NCBI GenBank assembly: GCA_964397565.1
Contig: CAYNJC010000003.1
Span: forward strand, 62,001-126,000
Length of the DNA: 64,000 nt
Direction: 5' to 3'
Origin: JAPLST01 sp964397565
GTDB lineage: Bacteria > Auribacterota > UBA3054 > JAPLST01
Both the position numbers and the translations under genes were made by a program. Positions 41,766-49,094 of this stretch are shown piece after piece. The stretch's first letter is position 1. Every line of letters begins with the position of its first letter. Below the pieces are notes generated by a model. It did no database searches, was not told the DNA's origin, and saw nothing but the letters and a program-made list of their open reading frames with translations.

Positions 41766-41953
41766 TTACTCATGAGAGCGCGTTCTACTGTGCAGTGTCC
41801 TTGTAGCCGTCCGCGGTGCGGGCGGCTTCTGCAGCCGCGGTCATCCGCGCCGTTGACGGGATCCACGCCGATGGCAGGACTAGCCCAGCCAGCTCCAAGC
41901 AGGCGCCCGCGGCCACAACTGGCATGACACCAAATAAGCGCATGCATTAGTAA
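41766..41953. mobile_element. MITE-like element copy B
   Basis: The left end TTACTCATGAGAGCGCGTTC pairs with the inverse complement of the right end (TTACTAATGCATGCGCTTAT). Core GGGCGGCTTCTGCAGCCGCG and the GACGGGATCCACGCC module are shared with copy A; the distal module is altered (GCCCAGCCAGCTCCAAGCAG). Confidence 0.7.
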
Positions 41954-42251
41954 CAGCAAAATGATAGCACTGCAAGCCGGCGTTGTCAAGCTGTGCTGAG
42001 ATGCGCACACAGGACCTTTCACGAGAGATGCCGCGCTCAAGGCGTTGCCGTCATAGATGGCGGCTGACCCGCGGGAAACGCCCGCGGTCAAGAGTACGAA
42101 CAGTTTCGGGCAGGCTCAGTTCCGCCATTGGTGCGGATTGCAACTGCTGCCGCTGCGTGCGGGAAGACAGGAAGGATGGTAATCAGTGATCGGTGACCGG
42201 TGCGGCGGTAAGCCAAGAGCACATCACCGCTTTGCTATGGCCTTGGGCCAC
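41954..42251. other. Gap between MITE-like copies B and C; nothing recognised
   Basis: About 300 bases with no supported gene, promoter or RNA. It contains a short GCGGGAAACGCCCGC hairpin around 42071. Confidence 0.5.
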
Positions 42252-42381
42252 TTACTAATGAGAGCGCTTTCTACTTTGCAGCCTCCTTGTAGCCGCCCGC
42301 GGTGAGGGCGGCTTCTGCAGCCGCGGTCATCGCCCGCGGCCACAATTGGCATGACACCTAGTAAGCGCATTCATTAGTATA
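42252..42381. mobile_element. MITE-like element copy C (internally deleted)
   Basis: The left end TTACTAATGAGAGCGCTTTC pairs with the inverse complement of the right end (ATACTAATGAATGCGCTTAC). It keeps the core GCCCGCGGTGAGGGCGGCTT but lacks the GACGGGATCC...GGCGGGACTCC module found in copies A and B, so it is about 130 rather than 187 bp. Confidence 0.7.
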
Positions 42382-42426
42382 CATTATCGCGCCGCGCGAG
42401 AAGCTACCGCAAACGAACTTACGGAA

Positions 42427-42455
42427 TTGACACGCGCCGGTCTTTCTGGTACACT
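42427..42455 (+). promoter_or_regulatory. Consensus promoter of the YbjQ-family gene
   Basis: TTGACA, a 17-base spacer ending in TGG, then TACACT. Predicted start near 42462, 76 bases before the ATG at 42538. Confidence 0.75.
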
Positions 42456-42537
42456 TTTCGCGTTAGGATGAATCCGCACGAGGCCGGTTGGTTGGTCTGC
42501 GTAAATTCATTTTTGGAACAGGCACAGGAGTACCCGC

Positions 42538-42873
42538 ATGAACATGCCCGTGACAACTACTTTCACCATTGAAGGCTATCGGATCAAGCAGTATAAGGGC
42601 ATTGCTCGCGGCATTATTGTGCGCGCCCCGACCATTGCGCAAGGGTTTTTTGGTGGCTTGAAAAATATCATCGGCGGCAGCATCGGCGCGTATGCGGAAA
42701 TGTGCGAACAAGCCCGCGAACAGGCCTTTGACCTCCTGGTTGAGCACGCGCAAGCAATGGGAGCCAATGCCATCGTTGGCTTGCGTTACGACGCGTCCGA
42801 AGTCGTCAGCAGGGGCTCCGCGACCGAAGTGCTGTGCTACGGCACCGCCGTGGTCATCGAACCAGAGAGATGA
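42538..42873 (+). CDS. YbjQ/UPF0145 (DUF74) family protein
   Basis: A 111-residue cytoplasmic protein; ATG at 42538 after GGAG (nine-base spacer). Family motifs: 'VRAPTIAQGFFGGLKNIIGGSIGAYAEMCEQAREQA' and 'AQAMGANAIVGLRYDASEV' followed by 'EVLCYGTAVVI'. These small pentameric proteins are called 'heavy-metal-binding' in some annotations, but their function is not settled. It has its own promoter and stands between MITE-like copy C and hicAB. Confidence 0.92.
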   Translation: MNMPVTTTFTIEGYRIKQYKGIARGIIVRAPTIAQGFFGGLKNIIGGSIGAYAEMCEQAREQAFDLLVEHAQAMGANAIVGLRYDASEVVSRGSATEVLCYGTAVVIEPER

Positions 42874-42919
42874 ACGCGCCAAAGAACGCAGTGGGTCGAC
42901 GATGCATTAGACGGCGTTC

Positions 42920-42953
42920 TACAACAATGTGCCTTGAAATTATGTAGTTCGGC
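42920..42953 (+). repeat. Direct repeat flanking hicAB, left copy
   Basis: TACAACAATGTGCCTTGAAA followed by TTATGTAGTTCGGC. A 34-bp partner with 29 identities lies at 43557-43590. The pair encloses the hicAB operon. Confidence 0.7.
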
Positions 42954-42959
42954 CAATGG

Positions 42960-42988
42960 TTGATCTGTGCGCCGCGGAATGGTATAAT
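42960..42988 (+). promoter_or_regulatory. Promoter of hicAB, probably giving a leaderless transcript
   Basis: TTGATC, a 17-base spacer ending in TGG, then a perfect TATAAT. The hicA ATG begins only five bases after the -10, so the predicted start coincides with the ATG. Confidence 0.75.
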
Positions 42989-42993
42989 GCACC

Positions 42994-43182
42994 ATGAAAG
43001 TGCGTGAAGTGGTGAAACTCTTGCGTGAGGACGGGTGGTTCTTAGCCCGCACACGCGGCAGTCATCATCAATACAAGCACCCGGTGAAAAAGGGGCTGGT
43101 GACGATGCCAGGAAATGCGAACGATGACCTCGCCACCGGCACACTTAACAGCATAATGAAGCAGGCGGCGTTGAAACCATGA
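42994..43182 (+). CDS. hicA: HicA family toxin (mRNA interferase)
   Basis: A 62-residue double-stranded-RNA-binding-fold ribonuclease that cleaves mRNA when free of its antitoxin. Visible: 'MKVREVVKLLREDGWFLARTRGSHHQYKHP', with the catalytic His in 'GSHHQY', then 'VTMPGNANDDLATGTLNSIMKQA'. Length and motif order are those of HicA. The gene starts at the predicted transcription start of its promoter and overlaps hicB by four bases (ATGA), so toxin and antitoxin are translated together. The operon lies between two 34-bp direct repeats. Confidence 0.95.
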   Translation: MKVREVVKLLREDGWFLARTRGSHHQYKHPVKKGLVTMPGNANDDLATGTLNSIMKQAALKP

Positions 43183-43388
43183 AATACCTCATCATCATTG
43201 AAAAGAGCGCGAGTGGCTACTCGGCCTACTCACCGGACATTGATGGATGTGTTGCGACGGGCTGCACCCGCGAAGAAGTTGAACACAGCATGAGCGAAGC
43301 CATCGAATTCCACTTGGACGGTCTGCGGCAAGAAGGGGTGGCTATACCGCAACCGCATACGCAGTCACTCTATTTGCAAGTGGCCTAA
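43179..43388 (+). CDS. hicB: HicB family antitoxin (short form)
   Basis: A 69-residue antitoxin with the partial RNase-H-like HicB core: 'YLIIIEKSASGYSAYSPDIDGCVATGCTREEVEHSMSEAIEFHLDGLRQEG'. It ends soon after 'PHTQSLYLQVA' and has no C-terminal DNA-binding (HTH or ribbon-helix-helix) domain, so classical autorepression by HicB binding its own promoter is not expected. Start overlaps the hicA stop by four bases. Confidence 0.94.
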   Translation: MKYLIIIEKSASGYSAYSPDIDGCVATGCTREEVEHSMSEAIEFHLDGLRQEGVAIPQPHTQSLYLQVA

Positions 43389-43556
43389 TGTCCGCATTCG
43401 GCATGGATTCCCAGCAATTCATTTGCTGAGACTGCTGTAATTTCAGAGCCAGACAGAAAGTGGCCGGTAGGTGATGCTGAAGCAAGAGAAACTCAGTTAC
43501 AAAGGGATTCTCACAAACGACATAAAGTGCTGTTTGTGATGAATCAGACTGAGTTA

Positions 43557-43590
43557 TACAACAATCTGCCATAGAATTATATAGTTCGGC
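43557..43590 (+). repeat. Direct repeat flanking hicAB, right copy
   Basis: TACAACAATCTGCCATAGAA followed by TTATATAGTTCGGC; partner of 42920-42953. It ends 44 bases before the OLD-nuclease gene and could supply promoter sequence for it. Confidence 0.7.
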
Positions 43591-43634
43591 AAAAGAGAAC
43601 AGTCTTGGGCTGCTTAGTGCTGTAAGGAGAGACC

Positions 43635-46007
43635 ATGCGCATTGACTGCATTGAGATACGTAATTTCCGTCGACTCTTGGCCGCTCGCATCGACATGGCG
43701 AAGGACACGACCCTTCTCGTTGGCGCGAACAATAGCGGCAAGACTTCGGCAATCACCGCACTCCGGTACTTTCTGCTGCAACAGAAGCCTTTCTCCGTAA
43801 ATGACATTCCTGTCTCGCTATGGGGACGCATCGACGACTTGGGCCAGTTGTTCAGCACTTCTCAGGACCCCGACGCCGATATGCACTCCAAGTGGCCGGC
43901 CGTCCTGCCGTCATTGGACATCTGGCTTGCGGTCCAGGAGAATGAGATTCATCATGTTGCCCGCCTCATCCCGACGCTGGATTGGAGGCCGGCTGACGGG
44001 ATAGGCGTGCGTCTCCAGCTAGCGCCCAAGGACTCACAGGATCTTCTGGAGTCGTTTTCCAAAGCGAAGAAGGTTGCGAGTGCTCTAGTTGCGGGTGGTG
44101 TTGTAGGCAAGTCCTCCGGTAATGGCGACAGCAGAGGCAATGGCGCGGCCGATGCTATGCCAACCGAGACAACGCCACGCAGGAAATTCGCACTGTGGCC
44201 AGAGGGTCTCGTTGACTATCTGAAGAAGCACATGGGCGGTGCGATGGAGATCAAGGCCTATGCACTTGACCCATGTGCGAAGAAACCACCTGTGAATGGC
44301 GTGGCTCAACCGCAGGCTCTGCCGCCGGGCGCAGAGGCCCTCGACGGGAACCCACTTGCCGGCATGATTAGAGTGGACGAGGTCCCCGCTCATCGCGGAT
44401 TGAGCGACTATGCCGGAGGCACTGATGACTCGGAGGACGGTGGGAGCAGTAGTGCGGGTCGACAGCAACTCCTCACAGCTCAACTGCGAGCGTACTACGG
44501 AAAGCATCTGGACCCGACGAAGGCTCCAGAACCAGCCGATATCAGGGCGCTCGAAGCAATCCACGAGGCCCAGATGGCGTTCGATGAACGGATAAGAGAC
44601 AGCTTCAAGACCCCTTTGAGCGAATTGCAGGACCTTGGATATCCTGGCGTAGCCAATCCCCGACTAGTCGTTTCGACCCACCTTAAGCCAGTCGAAGGCC
44701 TCAACCACCAGTCTGCTGTGCAATATGACGTCGCTCCAGGAAAAGAGCCTATGGCCGCTGCGCAGCTTCTACCGGAACAGTGCAATGGCCTTGGCTACCA
44801 GAATCTCATCTCGATGGTTTTCCGTCTGATCGGCTTCCGCGACGCCTGGATGAAGGTTGGCAAGGCGTCCTTGGACGTTGGCCAAACCCCCGGCAAGGAG
44901 CCGGTGCCTCCCCCAGTTCATCTTGTCCTCTTGGAGGAGCCAGAGGCACACCTGCATGTCCAGGTGCAGCAGCTATTCATTCGCAAGGCGTACGACGTCT
45001 TGCGGAAGCACCCCGCACTGGCCGGCGACAGCCCGCTGTCAACTCAGCTCGTAGTGAGTACGCATTCGAGTCACATTGCCCACGAGGTCGACTTTGCACA
45101 GATGAGGTATTTCCGGCGACACCCAGCGCGGAATCCAGGGGAGATTCCTACGTCAACGGTGTTAAATCTGTCGGAAGTCTTCGGGAATGAAAACGAAACT
45201 GCACGCTTCGTTTCCCGATATCTGCGCGTGACACACGCGGACCTATTCTTTGCCGACGGCGTGATCCTGGCGGAGGGAGCGGCTGAACGAATCCTTGTGC
45301 CGCACTTCATTCGAAGCTGTTTCCCGGGGCTCCATAGCTGTTACGTCACACTTCTTGAGGTTGGCGGGAGTCATGCGCATCGGCTGGCACCGCTAATCGA
45401 ACATCTGGGCATCAACACGCTGATCATCACCGATCTCGATGCTGTCGCGCCTGACGGACACCACAAGAAGGTTCGTCCAGAGAAGAATGCCGGTCAACTC
45501 ACGGCGAATAACGTGCTGAAGACTTGGCACCCAAAGGAAGAGACCTTGGACCTGCTCCTTGATCTGGCCAGTGCTGGGAAGCAGAAAGTTTACGATGACG
45601 ATTTCTCAGTGCGTGTAGCCTATCAGACGCCCGTGACTGTCAAGTTATCATCAGATGCTGAGCCCGGTGATGCAATCCCGAGGACGTTCGAAGATGCATT
45701 GGTTCTGGAGAACATCGAGTTGTTTCGGAAGTTTGACGGGCCGGATTTGCTGGGACAATTCAAGCAGGCTATCGCTAACAGCAAGGACATCCAAGCGCTG
45801 TGCAGTGCGTTGTGCTCTGCTCTAGACACCGGTTCGAAGGCAGGCTTCGCCCTTGACGTGCTCTATCTTGAGGATCTCGAGTCGGTTCGCATGCCCATAT
45901 ACATCAGGGAAGGGTTGGAGTGGCTGCAGAAGAAGCTCTTGCTCCGGCAGCAAGAACTGGTTGTCGACCCGAATAAGACACAGTCCGCGTCGGCCGGAGG
46001 GAAGTGA
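43635..46007 (+). CDS. OLD-family ATPase/TOPRIM nuclease (GajA-like, class 2 OLD)
   Basis: A 790-residue protein. Walker A is 'GANNSGKT' (30-37). The second ATPase half has 'GLGYQNLISMVFRL' (385-398), Walker B 'VLLEEPEAHLH' (431-441) and the H-loop 'STHSSH' (475-480). The C-terminal TOPRIM nuclease shows 'ILAEGAAERILV' (Glu547, Glu551) and 'IITDLDAV' (Asp600, Asp602). An OLD nuclease directly followed by a UvrD-like helicase is the Gabija (GajA-GajB) or class 2 OLD arrangement, an anti-phage system in which the ATPase restrains DNA nicking until nucleotide pools fall. It is much longer than typical GajA (about 580): an insertion of about 150 residues (roughly 130-290, low complexity, Gly/Ser/Asp-rich in part) splits the ATPase. 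RBS AAGGAGAG. Confidence 0.88.
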   Translation: MRIDCIEIRNFRRLLAARIDMAKDTTLLVGANNSGKTSAITALRYFLLQQKPFSVNDIPVSLWGRIDDLGQLFSTSQDPDADMHSKWPAVLPSLDIWLAVQENEIHHVARLIPTLDWRPADGIGVRLQLAPKDSQDLLESFSKAKKVASALVAGGVVGKSSGNGDSRGNGAADAMPTETTPRRKFALWPEGLVDYLKKHMGGAMEIKAYALDPCAKKPPVNGVAQPQALPPGAEALDGNPLAGMIRVDEVPAHRGLSDYAGGTDDSEDGGSSSAGRQQLLTAQLRAYYGKHLDPTKAPEPADIRALEAIHEAQMAFDERIRDSFKTPLSELQDLGYPGVANPRLVVSTHLKPVEGLNHQSAVQYDVAPGKEPMAAAQLLPEQCNGLGYQNLISMVFRLIGFRDAWMKVGKASLDVGQTPGKEPVPPPVHLVLLEEPEAHLHVQVQQLFIRKAYDVLRKHPALAGDSPLSTQLVVSTHSSHIAHEVDFAQMRYFRRHPARNPGEIPTSTVLNLSEVFGNENETARFVSRYLRVTHADLFFADGVILAEGAAERILVPHFIRSCFPGLHSCYVTLLEVGGSHAHRLAPLIEHLGINTLIITDLDAVAPDGHHKKVRPEKNAGQLTANNVLKTWHPKEETLDLLLDLASAGKQKVYDDDFSVRVAYQTPVTVKLSSDAEPGDAIPRTFEDALVLENIELFRKFDGPDLLGQFKQAIANSKDIQALCSALCSALDTGSKAGFALDVLYLEDLESVRMPIYIREGLEWLQKKLLLRQQELVVDPNKTQSASAGGK

Positions 46008-46009
46008 TC

Positions 46010-47893
46010 ATGCCAACTAACACCGCCAGCCCAGATGACACTGTCGACGCAAAGGCCGACGAGATCATCGCGACGTGTGTCACGGCCTCCCCTCCCCAGA
46101 GTTTTTTCTTGTTCGCAGGAGCCGGGTCCGGAAAGACACGGTCCCTTGTAGAGGCGCTGCGAGTAATCAAGGAAAAGGTGGCTGCCCGGTTTCGACTTCA
46201 AGGGCGGCAGGTGGGCGTCATCACGTTCACGAACAAGGCCTGCGACGAAATTAAACGTCGGCTTGAATACGACCCGCTCTTCGCAGTGTCCACGATTCAC
46301 AGTTTCGCGTGGTCACTGATCGCCGGGCTGAATACTGACATTCGGGAGTGGCTCCGAGCCAACCTGAAAGCAGAGGTCGAAGAAATTACGGAAAAGGAAC
46401 GGAAGGGGAGGCCGGGGACCAAGGCATTCCAGGACCGACAAGCCGCGATGGCAGCAAAGAGTGAACGACTCCTATCCTTGGACGGGATCAAGAGGTTCAT
46501 TTACAACCCGGACAGCGACAACCCACAGAAGAACGCGCTCAATCATGCTGAGGTGATCAAGATCTCATCTACATTCCTTTCTGGCAGTCTCATGATGCAG
46601 AAGATGCTCGTCAATCGGTTCCCGATCCTCTTGGTGGACGAGAGTCAGGATACAGACGGGCCACTGATGGAGGCGTTGTTCCTCACGGAGGCAAAGCAAA
46701 GCGCAGTCTTCTCCCTTGGAATCATCGGCGACATGATGCAGCGCATCTACATGGCCGGCAAGATTGACCTTGGCACTGGTCTTCCGGCGAGTTGGGCGAC
46801 ACCCAAGAAACTCATGAATCACAGATCCGGGAGCCGCATTGTGAGGCTTATCAACCAGATCCGCCAGCCTGTTGACGGCCAATTTCAGCGCTGTCGAACA
46901 GATAGGGGTGAAGGATTCGTTCGCCTATTCATTCTGCCGACAGACATCGTGGATAAGCCGCGCCAGGAGGATGCAGTCTGTCGACAGATGGCGGAACTCA
47001 CAGAAGATGCCGGCTGGAAGAAGCCGAAGGAAGGTGTCAAGACGCTGATTCTGGAGCACCATATGGCAGCCAAGAGACTGGGGTTCTTGCCGATGTGGGA
47101 GGCCCTGCACGGCGTGAGTCACCTTCAGACTGCTCTACGAGATGGGAGCCTGGCGCCTCTTCGGTTCTTCTCACAGATCATCCTGCCACTGATCCGCGGC
47201 CAGCAGAAAGGCGACAGTTTCCGGGTCGCGTCATTAGTCCGACGTCACTCACCCTTTCTTGACAAGGAGGGCATGCAAGCCAGCGGTGCTGATCAGTTGC
47301 CGCAGATCGCTGCAGCCAGAAGCGCGGTGGACTCGCTTGCGAAACTCTGGGCTGACGGGAGAAGTCCAACGTTCCTAGATGTACTTTGTTGCGTCAGAAA
47401 CACCGGCCTTTTCGTTCTTCCAGAAGAGATCCGTGCGTTTTCTGCATCCTCGGAAGAGACCTGCGAAAATTCGCAGACGGCGGAGGACTACAAGGCCGAC
47501 GAGATCGGCGCCTGGCGGTCGTTTCTTGAGACACCCTTCGAGCAGGTCGAAGCATACAGTGAGTACGTCCAAGGGAAAGCCGCCTATGACACGCACCAGG
47601 GCATCAAGGGCCTTGAGTTCCCGCGTGTCTGTGTGCTCATGGATGACTCAGAAACTCGTGGGTTCATGTTCTCGTACGAGAAACTCTTCGGCGCGAAGGC
47701 TGACTCTTCACGAAGTGCCCCGAACCAAGAGACATCGGTAGACCGTACAAGGCGGCTCCTTTATGTCACGTGCAGCCGGGCAGAAGAGAGTCTTGCCCTA
47801 ATCGCTTACTCGGCTAACCCGCAACAGGTGCGGGAACACGTACTCCACGAGGGATGGTTCAATGAGTCTGAGATTGAGCTGCGGACCTCATGA
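46010..47893 (+). CDS. UvrD/Rep-like superfamily 1 helicase (GajB-like partner)
   Basis: A 627-residue helicase. The ATG at 46010 is preceded by GGAGGGAAG; a GTG at 46004 overlapping the upstream stop is an alternative. SF1 motifs in order: Walker A 'FAGAGSGKT' (36-43), Ia 'VITFTNKACDEIKRRL', Ib 'VSTIHSFAW', II 'LLVDESQDTDG', III 'GIIGDMMQRIY', IV 'LMNHRSGSRIV', V 'YDTHQGIKGLEFPRVCVL', VI 'RRLLYVTCSRAEESL'. All catalytic residues appear intact. It lies directly after the OLD nuclease gene, with translation probably coupled, so the two should act as one system. It is longer than typical GajB (about 500) but has the same fold. Confidence 0.9.
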   Translation: MPTNTASPDDTVDAKADEIIATCVTASPPQSFFLFAGAGSGKTRSLVEALRVIKEKVAARFRLQGRQVGVITFTNKACDEIKRRLEYDPLFAVSTIHSFAWSLIAGLNTDIREWLRANLKAEVEEITEKERKGRPGTKAFQDRQAAMAAKSERLLSLDGIKRFIYNPDSDNPQKNALNHAEVIKISSTFLSGSLMMQKMLVNRFPILLVDESQDTDGPLMEALFLTEAKQSAVFSLGIIGDMMQRIYMAGKIDLGTGLPASWATPKKLMNHRSGSRIVRLINQIRQPVDGQFQRCRTDRGEGFVRLFILPTDIVDKPRQEDAVCRQMAELTEDAGWKKPKEGVKTLILEHHMAAKRLGFLPMWEALHGVSHLQTALRDGSLAPLRFFSQIILPLIRGQQKGDSFRVASLVRRHSPFLDKEGMQASGADQLPQIAAARSAVDSLAKLWADGRSPTFLDVLCCVRNTGLFVLPEEIRAFSASSEETCENSQTAEDYKADEIGAWRSFLETPFEQVEAYSEYVQGKAAYDTHQGIKGLEFPRVCVLMDDSETRGFMFSYEKLFGAKADSSRSAPNQETSVDRTRRLLYVTCSRAEESLALIAYSANPQQVREHVLHEGWFNESEIELRTS

Positions 47894-48003
47894 ATGGCGA
47901 TGAAGATGCATAGCCGAACAAGGCGGATGCACGCGACGGCCTAAAGCCGCGCGTGATCCGCGACGTTGGATTCCTTTGGAAACATCTCATACAGACTAAG
48001 AAC

Positions 48004-48135
48004 ATGGCAAGTCAGAACAATGGCAACGGCGACAAGTCGCTTGAACAATGGCGGTGGGATGCCGCATGCTCCATTCGCGGCGCAAAGGAAGCCGGCAAGT
48101 ATCGCGACAAGAAATTGGTCCGCTTATCATGCTGA
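48004..48135 (+). pseudogene. hsdM remnant (type I restriction-modification methyltransferase N-terminus)
   Basis: An ATG at 48004 begins 'NGDKSLEQWRWDAACSIRG' and 'AKEAGKYRDK', which matches the N-terminal helical region of HsdM/N-6 DNA methylases (SLE.WLWDAA..IRG....KYKDY). The match stops at RDK; the frame then reads seven unrelated residues to a stop at 48135. The catalytic domain (NPPY/F) is missing. It is therefore a stub of about 37 codons left by a deletion. It implies that a type I restriction-modification operon once stood here. Confidence 0.75.
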
Positions 48136-48179
48136 ACAATTGCATAGACCAAATACTATCCCCTTATTAATAGGGACAA

Positions 48180-48965
48180 ATGCAAATTGTATACAAGTAT
48201 CTCCCACCAGAACGCATAGATTATCTTGAAAACCAGCTGCTGCGTTTTACTCAACCTGGTGATCTTAACGATCCGTTCGAGTTCATCCCTATGATAGTGA
48301 ATTTCGATTCAGATCATTTTATTGAAAATGTTATTGTCCGCAACCATCGTCAACACCTGACTGAAACGCAAATAACAAAAGGAGCACAGGCTATTAAGGA
48401 CCTGTGCATAAGCAATCCAGATTGCTTAAGCAACCTCTTCTATGAAAAGTATCTTCATAAAGCAAATGCTGAAATAGGCGTGTTTTCTTTGTCCAGAAAA
48501 TGGAACAATTCACTTATGTGGTCTACATATGCTAAGGTTCAACAAGGTTTCTGTGTCGGATTTGATTCAGATCATGAATTTTTCCACAGACAAGCAACAG
48601 ATTGCGCCGACATTGGCACATTAAAACCCGTCTCCTATTCCACAAAGCGACTGGATAAAGTGATCGGAAACACTTTGGATATTGATATTACATGGTTTTT
48701 TACCAAATCTTCGGATTGGTCTTACGAGGAAGAAATGCGCTTAATTCGACTTCTAAGGAACAGCAAGGTTGTAAAACAGGAGAAACCATACGAAATATTC
48801 TTGTTTGAAGTACCCCATGATGCGATTCGCGAAATTGTCTGTGGAATTTCTGCAAGTGAAAATCTCAAAGTCAAACTGCACGATTTTGCCAAGAGCCATA
48901 ACATAGATTTTTATCAAGGCGTTATTTCTCGCACTTCATATGACATAGAAAGAAGACGGCTATAG
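48180..48965 (+). CDS. DUF2971 family protein
   Basis: A 261-residue cytoplasmic protein. The family signatures are 'YKYLPPERIDYLENQLLRFTQPGDLNDPFEF' at the start, 'IGVFSLSRKWNNSLMWSTYAKVQQGFCVGFD' in the middle, and 'WSYEEEMRLIRLL' near residue 180. DUF2971 proteins are frequent in defence islands and restriction loci but have no defined activity; the conserved WS.YA...GFC.GF strings suggest an enzyme. The gene is markedly AT-rich against the rest of the window, a sign of recent acquisition. It abuts the hsdM remnant on one side and converges with the endonuclease-helicase gene on the other. Confidence 0.9.
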   Translation: MQIVYKYLPPERIDYLENQLLRFTQPGDLNDPFEFIPMIVNFDSDHFIENVIVRNHRQHLTETQITKGAQAIKDLCISNPDCLSNLFYEKYLHKANAEIGVFSLSRKWNNSLMWSTYAKVQQGFCVGFDSDHEFFHRQATDCADIGTLKPVSYSTKRLDKVIGNTLDIDITWFFTKSSDWSYEEEMRLIRLLRNSKVVKQEKPYEIFLFEVPHDAIREIVCGISASENLKVKLHDFAKSHNIDFYQGVISRTSYDIERRRL

Positions 48966-49094
48966 GAAATTGACAGACCGACGCATTGTGCCAAGGTGTT
49001 TTAGAATAGTCGAGCGCGATTAGAAACTTGTGTGCCTTTTCATCCCAGTTAATTGTAAATGCCTGAAACAGTCCGTTATCAATAACCGCTGACC

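Noticed and set aside
47953..48135. 60-residue ORF starting at 47953
   Set aside because: The conserved part starts at the ATG at 48004; upstream codons are unrelated, so it is reported as an hsdM stub instead.
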